A program made the position numbers and the translations under genes. Below, in pieces: positions 7,277-11,145 of a stretch of DNA of 11,145 bases (position 1 is the first letter of the stretch; each line of letters starts with the position of its first letter). This stretch comes from Ruminococcus sp. GTDB taxonomy: Bacteria; Bacillota_A; Clostridia; Oscillospirales; Ruminococcaceae. The stretch lies in NCBI GenBank assembly GCA_017418765.1, contig JAFOMV010000164.1:1-11145 (forward strand), in the 5' to 3' direction. The notes under the pieces are model-generated. The model was not told the origin of the DNA. It worked only from the letters and a program-made list of their open reading frames with translations, and did not search any database.

Positions 7277-7337
7277 ATTCCCGTCTGCGCATACCGCATT
7301 TCACTGCGGTCACATTTTTGCGCCCGTGCAAGGGAAT
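7277..7337 (+). promoter_or_regulatory. Structured dnaA leader (three stacked helices)
   Basis: Within the predicted dnaA 5' UTR three nested helices can form: ATTCCC/GGGAAT (7277-7282 with 7332-7337), GCGCA/TGCGC (7287-7291 with 7319-7323), and ACCGCA/TGCGGT (7293-7298 with 7305-7310) closing a TTTCAC loop. There is no U-run after it, so it is not a simple terminator. The ribosome binding site (7350-7354) lies 12 nt downstream. The pairing is seen in the sequence; any regulatory role is inferred. Confidence 0.5.
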
Positions 7338-7360
7338 CTCTCGAAATTCGGAGGTTAAAT

Positions 7361-8731
7361 ATGAATTCATTTGAGGAAGTTTTCGCAAGCGTAAAAAGCT
7401 ACTGCCTCGAAAACGGAAAGATCCCTGAAATTGGCCTTACTACGTGGATAGAACCGCTTGTGCCTGTAAGCTTCAACGGTTCGGACGCAGTTTTCAGAGT
7501 TGAAACCGAATTCCAGAAAAACATCGTTCTCACCACATATAATGAAATACTTAAAGACGCATTCTTCAATGTACTCGGTCTGAAGGTCAACATAATCATC
7601 GAAGTTGAAAGCAATGAGCCCGAAAAGCCCAATATCCCCACAGATGCTGAGCTCGAAATGAAGCATCAGGAACTGGAACAGTCATATAAATTTGCAAACT
7701 ATGACTACACATTCGATACATTTATCGAGGGCCGTTCTAACGAATTCGCCCTTGCATGCAGTAAATCTGTAGCGAAAAACTGCGGAGAAAAGGCTGTTCC
7801 TGACTACAATCCATTGTTTATATACGGCCCGTCGGGAATGGGTAAGACCCACCTCATCACAGCTATCGCCAATGAAGTAAGAAAGAATCACCCTGACTTC
7901 AATATCGTTTACGTGACCAGCGAAGCATTCGGCGGAGAGCTTATCAATGCCCTGAATGCCGGCGTTATTTCCGACTTCCACGATAAGTACAGAAACGCCG
8001 ATATCCTCCTTATAGACGATATCCAGTTCTTCTCAGGCAAGGAGCGTATGCAGGAGGAATTCTTCCATACCTTCTATAAACTCCACCAGGAAGGCAAGCA
8101 GATAGTTATCACATCTGATAAGCCACCAAAGGAGCTCCTCACCCTTGAAGAGCGTCTCCGCACACGTTTCGAGGGCGGACTTATAGCTGATATCTCAGCA
8201 CCTGACTACGAAACAAGACTTGCTATCATCAACAGAAAATCAGAGCTGTTAGAGCTGAAAATGCCAAGCGAAGTTGCAGAATTCATGGCAAACCGCCTGA
8301 AATCCAACATCCGTCAGCTTGAAGGCGCAGTTGTACGCCTCAAGGCTCTCAACCACTTTGCAGGCAGCCCTATCACAATATCAATGGCTCAGAGTGTTAT
8401 CCGTGATGTTCTCACAGATGAGCAGCCTATCCCGATAACTGTAGAAAAGATCATATCAGAAGTATCTACAGTATACGGCGTTTCTCCTGATGATCTGCGC
8501 TCAAACAAGAGATCAGCCCAGATATCCATTGCACGTAAGGTAGCTATCTACGTTGTAAGAGAGATAACTCAGATGCCGCTTGCCTCCATCGGTACAGAAT
8601 TCGGCGGCAGAGATCACTCGACCATCGTATATTCAGTTACAAGCGTATCAGAAGCTATGGAAAAAGACCCTAACCTTAAAAATCTCGTACAGGATATAAT
8701 CAAAAACATTAAGGATAAGAGCAAAGTCTGA
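7361..8731 (+). CDS. dnaA: Chromosomal replication initiator protein DnaA
   Basis: DnaA is the AAA+ ATPase that binds DnaA boxes, melts oriC and loads the helicase. The 456-aa product has four domains. Domain I is about 1-85 and domain II is a short linker (about 86-112). Domain III is the AAA+ core, with Walker A GPSGMGKT (156-163), Walker B LLIDD (216-220), arginine-finger region RLRTRFEGG (265-273) and sensor 2 NIRQLEGA (316-323). Domain IV is a helix-turn-helix (about 355-456) with the signature FGGRDHSTIVYS (414-425). The residues matching E. coli T435 and H439 are Ser420 and Tyr424, while R399, D433, H434 and T436 equivalents are kept. The ATG at 7361 has GGAGG (7350-7354) 6 nt upstream. 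It is preceded and followed by box clusters and ends just before a large palindromic terminator. Confidence 0.98.
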   Translation: MNSFEEVFASVKSYCLENGKIPEIGLTTWIEPLVPVSFNGSDAVFRVETEFQKNIVLTTYNEILKDAFFNVLGLKVNIIIEVESNEPEKPNIPTDAELEMKHQELEQSYKFANYDYTFDTFIEGRSNEFALACSKSVAKNCGEKAVPDYNPLFIYGPSGMGKTHLITAIANEVRKNHPDFNIVYVTSEAFGGELINALNAGVISDFHDKYRNADILLIDDIQFFSGKERMQEEFFHTFYKLHQEGKQIVITSDKPPKELLTLEERLRTRFEGGLIADISAPDYETRLAIINRKSELLELKMPSEVAEFMANRLKSNIRQLEGAVVRLKALNHFAGSPITISMAQSVIRDVLTDEQPIPITVEKIISEVSTVYGVSPDDLRSNKRSAQISIARKVAIYVVREITQMPLASIGTEFGGRDHSTIVYSVTSVSEAMEKDPNLKNLVQDIIKNIKDKSKV

Positions 8732-8829
8732 TATCTTCACATCATCTGTTGAAAATCATTTTCCGTCACTGTATACAGCTTTTGAAAAATTCAACATTGT
8801 GATCGGGAAAGATCGTTTAAAAGCGGTCT

Positions 8830-8881
8830 TCTCCACAGAGTTTTCAACACTGTGTTTAAAACTCTGTGGAGAGAATTTTTT
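8830..8881 (+). terminator. dnaA terminator in a 43-bp palindrome
   Basis: A 15-bp perfect stem (8830-8844 with 8858-8872) plus an inner AACAC/GTGTT (8846-8850 with 8852-8856) makes a 43-bp palindrome with one mismatched pair, centred on 8851. A run of six T (8876-8881) follows after three bases. It starts 98 nt after the dnaA stop, so it can end the dnaA transcript. Box-like words occupy both arms and the centre, so a DNA-level role is also possible. Confidence 0.75.
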
Positions 8882-9053
8882 GTAACTTAAAGGCTTGTCT
8901 GCATGACATTTCATCATTTGCATTTTTATGTTCCTGACAAGCTTCAACAGATATCACTTTTCAACAATCCACACCATTTTGAAATGTTAAATAAAAATAT
9001 CTGACTATTTTTGCAGTTAAACAGATCCTTAAACATTCCACAAACAAAGCCTC

Positions 9054-9114
9054 CACAATTCTCAACCTATTCCACACAAAAATTTTTGCCCTGAGATCAT
9101 TTCACAATTCTCAA
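9054..9114 (+). repeat. 12-bp direct repeat CACAATTCTCAA (two copies)
   Basis: CACAATTCTCAA occurs at 9054-9065 and again at 9103-9114, 49 bp start to start, each preceded by a box-like pyrimidine-rich word (CTCCACA, TTTCACA). An AAAAATTTTT tract (9078-9087) lies between the copies. Likely part of the origin repeat architecture. Confidence 0.55.
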
Positions 9115-9190
9115 AAATTTCACAACAGCGCTGTGTGGATGTTTTTTCCACGATATGACGTTGAAAAACTATGATACTAACTTTTCAACC

Positions 9191-9282
9191 GACACAATAA
9201 CAACAACAAATAAATATTCTTATCTTATCTTTATCATAGTATTTTTCATATCTTATTTTTTATCCTTATCTTAACTTACACA
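9191..9282. other. Candidate DNA unwinding element of oriC
   Basis: This is a very AT-rich tract between the last box pair and dnaN. The first part has trinucleotide AAC periodicity (about 9196-9210). It then carries TTATC at 9220-9224, 9225-9229, 9231-9235, 9260-9264 and 9266-9270, plus ATATC at 9248-9252. Its position downstream of boxes and before dnaN matches the melting site in B. subtilis. A DnaA-trio array in strict three-base phase is not obvious, so the mode of strand engagement is uncertain. I see no convincing dnaN promoter here. Confidence 0.7.
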
Positions 9283-9348
9283 GTGCAGAAGGCAAAGCCG
9301 GTTGAAAACTCCGCCTTCTCACTTCATATAAACGGAGGAAGACATACA

Positions 9349-10452
9349 ATGAAGTTCATATGCAATAAAAATGAGCTCAGTGAATCAATTACAAATGTTT
9401 CAAGAGCTGTTTCCCAGAAATCAACTATACCTGCACTTGAAGGCATCAAAGTAAAAGTTACATCAGGTGCCGTTGAACTTACAGGCTATAATCTTGAAAT
9501 GGGTATCCGCACAACTATATCAGCTTCTACAGAGGGAGAAGGTGAATTTGTAGTAAGTGCAAGACTTTTCAGTGAATTTACCAGACGTATGTCAGGTGAT
9601 GAGATAACTTTCGATATAGACGAAAGCTTAGTTATCAACATCTCATGCTCAGCTACAGAATGCAGCTTCCCTGCAATGTCAGCTTCTGAATTCCCCGAAC
9701 TTCCTATGGTGGATCAGGGCAGAACGTTCTCTGTAAAGCAGAACACACTGAAGTCAATGATAAATATGACCAGCTATGCAGCATCAATGAATGAAAGCAA
9801 ACCTGTACTCACAGGCGAACTTTTCGACATAGAAAACGGCAGTTTCAACATGGTAGCCATTGACGGTTTCCGTCTTGCTATCAGAGGCGAAATGACAGAC
9901 TGCCAGGAGAAATATCACTTCGTAGTACCGAAAAAGGCTCTCCTTGAAGTCTCCACACTTATCAAGGATGACGCTGATAAGCCTTGCAATATCTTCACAA
10001 ACGACAGACATATCATTTTCGAGATAGGCAGCGTATTTGTTATATCAAGACTTTTAGAGGGAACTTTCCACAATTACAAGCTAAGTATCCCGTCTGACTT
10101 CAAAACAGAAGTCATCGTAAACAAAAAAGATTTCGTTACAAGCCTTGAACGATGCTCACTTCTTATAGATGACAAGAACAAGTCACCTATCCGCTGCGAA
10201 GTAGGCAACGGCGTAGTGAAGATAAGCTGCCGCACAGGCATCGGTAAGATCAATGACGCTATTTCTGCCGATATTTCAGGTGAAGCTGTAACTATCGGCT
10301 TCAATAACAAGCTTATACTCGAAGCTCTCAGAGCTGCTGAGGGAGATAAAGTCCGTATCCGCTTCAACGGCGCAATGAAAGTAATAGAGATACTTCCTCT
10401 TGAGGGCGAAAGCTTCATATTCCTTGTAATGCCAATTCAGCTCAAGGGCTGA
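9349..10452 (+). CDS. dnaN: DNA polymerase III subunit beta (sliding clamp)
   Basis: DnaN forms the ring-shaped dimer that tethers polymerase III and other factors to DNA. The 367-aa product has the usual length and three clamp repeats. It opens [24 protein letters not shown] and keeps the ligand-pocket segment [10 protein letters not shown] (169-178). It ends VMPIQLKG, where the family usually has M/L-P-x-R-L/I, so a Gln (364) replaces the usual Arg near the pocket. I start at ATG 9349, with GGAGGAA (9334-9340) 8 nt upstream. The frame stays open to a GTG at 9283, but the extra 22 residues are not clamp-like. A TTTTCAACC-type word (9300-9308, reverse) sits in its leader. yaaA follows after 50 nt. 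Confidence 0.97.
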   Translation: MKFICNKNELSESITNVSRAVSQKSTIPALEGIKVKVTSGAVELTGYNLEMGIRTTISASTEGEGEFVVSARLFSEFTRRMSGDEITFDIDESLVINISCSATECSFPAMSASEFPELPMVDQGRTFSVKQNTLKSMINMTSYAASMNESKPVLTGELFDIENGSFNMVAIDGFRLAIRGEMTDCQEKYHFVVPKKALLEVSTLIKDDADKPCNIFTNDRHIIFEIGSVFVISRLLEGTFHNYKLSIPSDFKTEVIVNKKDFVTSLERCSLLIDDKNKSPIRCEVGNGVVKISCRTGIGKINDAISADISGEAVTIGFNNKLILEALRAAEGDKVRIRFNGAMKVIEILPLEGESFIFLVMPIQLKG

Positions 10453-10502
10453 TGTCATATCGCATAAATCAGAATCATCAAGCTGAAAAGAAGGGAAAAA
10501 AT

Positions 10503-10712
10503 ATGGCTGAGAAGATAAAGATCAGCACAGAGTTCATAAAGCTGGACGCTCTGCTCAAATTCGCCTCTCTTGTCGGTACAGGCGGTGAGGCAAAGGCTCG
10601 CATACAGGACGGTGAAGTTCTGGTAAACGGCGAAGTCTGCACAATGAGAGGCAAGAAGATACGTCCCGGCGATACCGTTTCTATCGACGGCAATGAGGTA
10701 ATCGTAGAGTGA
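10503..10712 (+). CDS. yaaA: S4-domain RNA-binding protein YaaA (RlbA-like)
   Basis: This is a 69-aa S4-like RNA-binding protein of the small family encoded between dnaN and recF in Bacillota; its exact role is not well established. The sequence reads [20 protein letters not shown], then [20 protein letters not shown] and [11 protein letters not shown], which is the alpha-L motif of S4 domains. I choose ATG 10503 with AAGGG (10491-10495) 7 nt upstream. An ATG at 10452, overlapping the dnaN stop, would add 17 residues ([16 protein letters not shown]...) with no family similarity and too short a gap to a Shine-Dalgarno. Its stop codon overlaps the recF start, indicating coupling. Confidence 0.93.
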   Translation: MAEKIKISTEFIKLDALLKFASLVGTGGEAKARIQDGEVLVNGEVCTMRGKKIRPGDTVSIDGNEVIVE

Positions 10713-11145
10713 TAGTCACCTATGCTGAGATAGACGGCTTCAAAAATCTGAAGGGAGTGTCATATGCTCCCGACCCGAAATATAACATAATAGTCGGCGC
10801 AAACGCTCAGGGAAAGACAAATCTCCTTGAAGCAATGTGGATACTGTCAGGCTGCAAGAGCTTTCGTGGCTCAAAGGAAAAAGACTATATATGCCTTGAC
10901 GGTCAGAGGATGTCATCGGCGGTAAAGGTGCTGGACAGCGTAAGAGAGCAGAAGATCACCTTTGAAATGGCAAAGGGCGGAAATTCTCCGAAGCTGATAC
11001 ACCTTAACGGCGTAAAACAGCGTGGTACAAGGGCTCTTTTCGATGTTTTCAAGTGTATAGCCTTCATCCCCGATGATACCGACATTATCAAAGGCTCTCC
11101 CGAAAAGCGGAGAAGCTTCATAGACATGGCGGCTTCACAGCTGAA
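10709..11145 (+). CDS. recF: DNA replication and repair protein RecF, 5' part only
   Basis: RecF is an SMC/ABC-like ATPase that, with RecO and RecR, helps load RecA at gaps and acts at stalled forks. The first 145 codons are present; the gene runs off the right edge. The N-terminus [16 protein letters not shown] and the Walker A GANAQGKT (30-37) followed by [16 protein letters not shown] are diagnostic. [20 protein letters not shown] near the edge is also typical. The start is GTG at 10709-10711, overlapping the yaaA stop by four bases (GTGA), with GAGG (10695-10698) 10 nt upstream inside yaaA. No ATG alternative fits the family N-terminus. Walker B and the signature motif lie outside the window. 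Confidence 0.95.
   Translation, partial: MIVTYAEIDGFKNLKGVSYAPDPKYNIIVGANAQGKTNLLEAMWILSGCKSFRGSKEKDYICLDGQRMSSAVKVLDSVREQKITFEMAKGGNSPKLIHLNGVKQRGTRALFDVFKCIAFIPDDTDIIKGSPEKRRSFIDMAASQL

Larger units (their letters stand above)
8732..9190. other. oriC: oriC, downstream DnaA-box cluster (between dnaA and dnaN)
   Basis: This is the gene-free region after dnaA, with many box-like 9-mers on both strands. Exact TTTTCAACA occurs at 8747-8755 (reverse), 8841-8849 and 8958-8966. Near forms are TTCTCCACA (8829-8837, one mismatch to TTATCCACA), CTCTCCACA (8865-8873, reverse), CAATCCACA (8965-8973), CATTCCACA (9034-9042), GCCTCCACA (9049-9057), TATTCCACA (9068-9076), ACATCCACA (9134-9142, reverse), TTTTCCACG (9144-9152), TTTTCAACG (9159-9167, reverse) and TTTTCAACC (9182-9190). 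An inverted GTTGAAAA/TTTTCAAC pair (9160-9189) abuts the AT-rich tract. The arrangement resembles the functional half of the B. subtilis origin, with boxes followed by the unwinding element and dnaN. Confidence 0.85.

Noticed and set aside
7399..7981. Minus-strand open frames within dnaA (and similar antisense frames in mnmG, yidC and dnaN)
   Set aside because: Antisense shadows of clearly conserved genes with no ribosome binding sites or family features.
8891..8944. 9-bp inverted repeat AGGCTTGTC / GACAAGCTT with a long spacer after dnaA
   Set aside because: Short arms, one wobble pair, 36-nt spacer and no T-run; could easily arise by chance in this AT-rich region.
8756..8947. 63-codon minus-strand open frame in the dnaA-dnaN gap
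   Set aside because: It runs through the palindromic terminator and box cluster, has no ribosome binding site and no recognisable family.
9283..9348. dnaN start at GTG 9283
   Set aside because: The extra 22 residues are unlike clamp N-termini and there is a good Shine-Dalgarno 8 nt before ATG 9349.
10452..10502. yaaA start at ATG 10452 overlapping the dnaN stop
   Set aside because: The added residues lack family similarity and the nearest purine-rich stretch is only 3 nt upstream; ATG 10503 fits both protein and ribosome binding site.
1..11145. A new multi-gene system, CRISPR array, insertion sequence, toxin-antitoxin or phage element
   Set aside because: Every substantial open frame is a conserved origin-region housekeeping gene in standard order; no transposase, spaced identical repeats or unfamiliar gene cluster is present.

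Overview
This window is a chromosomal replication-origin neighbourhood from a low-to-mid GC Gram-positive bacterium. The gene order on the two strands is (rsmG)-mnmG-mnmE-jag-yidC-yidD-rnpA-rpmH leftward, then dnaA-dnaN-yaaA-(recF) rightward. This is the classic Bacillota oriC arrangement. Protein character (YidC without a lipoprotein signal, Jag with KH and R3H domains, L34 ending RARLTH, the DnaA sequence) suggests a clostridial Ruminococcaceae/Oscillospiraceae member, Ruminococcus-like. The genus is an inference from sequence feel, not from a search.

Left arm (1-6836, minus strand). A strong consensus promoter (6808-6836) drives rpmH. rpmH is followed by an intrinsic terminator and then rnpA, yidD (ATGA overlap), yidC and jag. 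A second minus-strand terminator separates jag from mnmE, mnmG and the truncated rsmG. These genes cover ribosome assembly (L34), RNase P, membrane-protein insertion (YidC/YidD), an RNA-binding partner (Jag/KhpB) and tRNA/rRNA modification (MnmE+MnmG, RsmG). Two perfect 16-bp parS (ParB) sites lie in this arm, one in the mnmE-mnmG gap and one inside the mnmG coding sequence.

Origin (about 6840-9310). Two gene-poor stretches flank dnaA, each full of DnaA-box-like 9-mers, as in the bipartite B. subtilis origin. I find no exact TTATCCACA. The recurrent exact word is TTTTCAACA (five copies). The dnaA promoter (extended -10) and a structured leader precede dnaA. A 43-bp near-perfect palindrome followed by a T-run ends the dnaA transcript and itself contains box-like words. 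An AT-rich tract with repeated TTATC, just before dnaN, is the best candidate unwinding element.

Right arm (7361-11145, plus strand). dnaA (initiator), dnaN (sliding clamp), yaaA (small S4 RNA-binding protein) and the 5' part of recF (SMC-like repair ATPase) form the usual rightward cluster, with tight yaaA-recF coupling. All genes point away from the origin, so they are co-oriented with replication forks. I found no mobile element, CRISPR array, tRNA/rRNA or unknown multi-gene system. The points of interest are at the level of origin sequence, terminators and leader structure.
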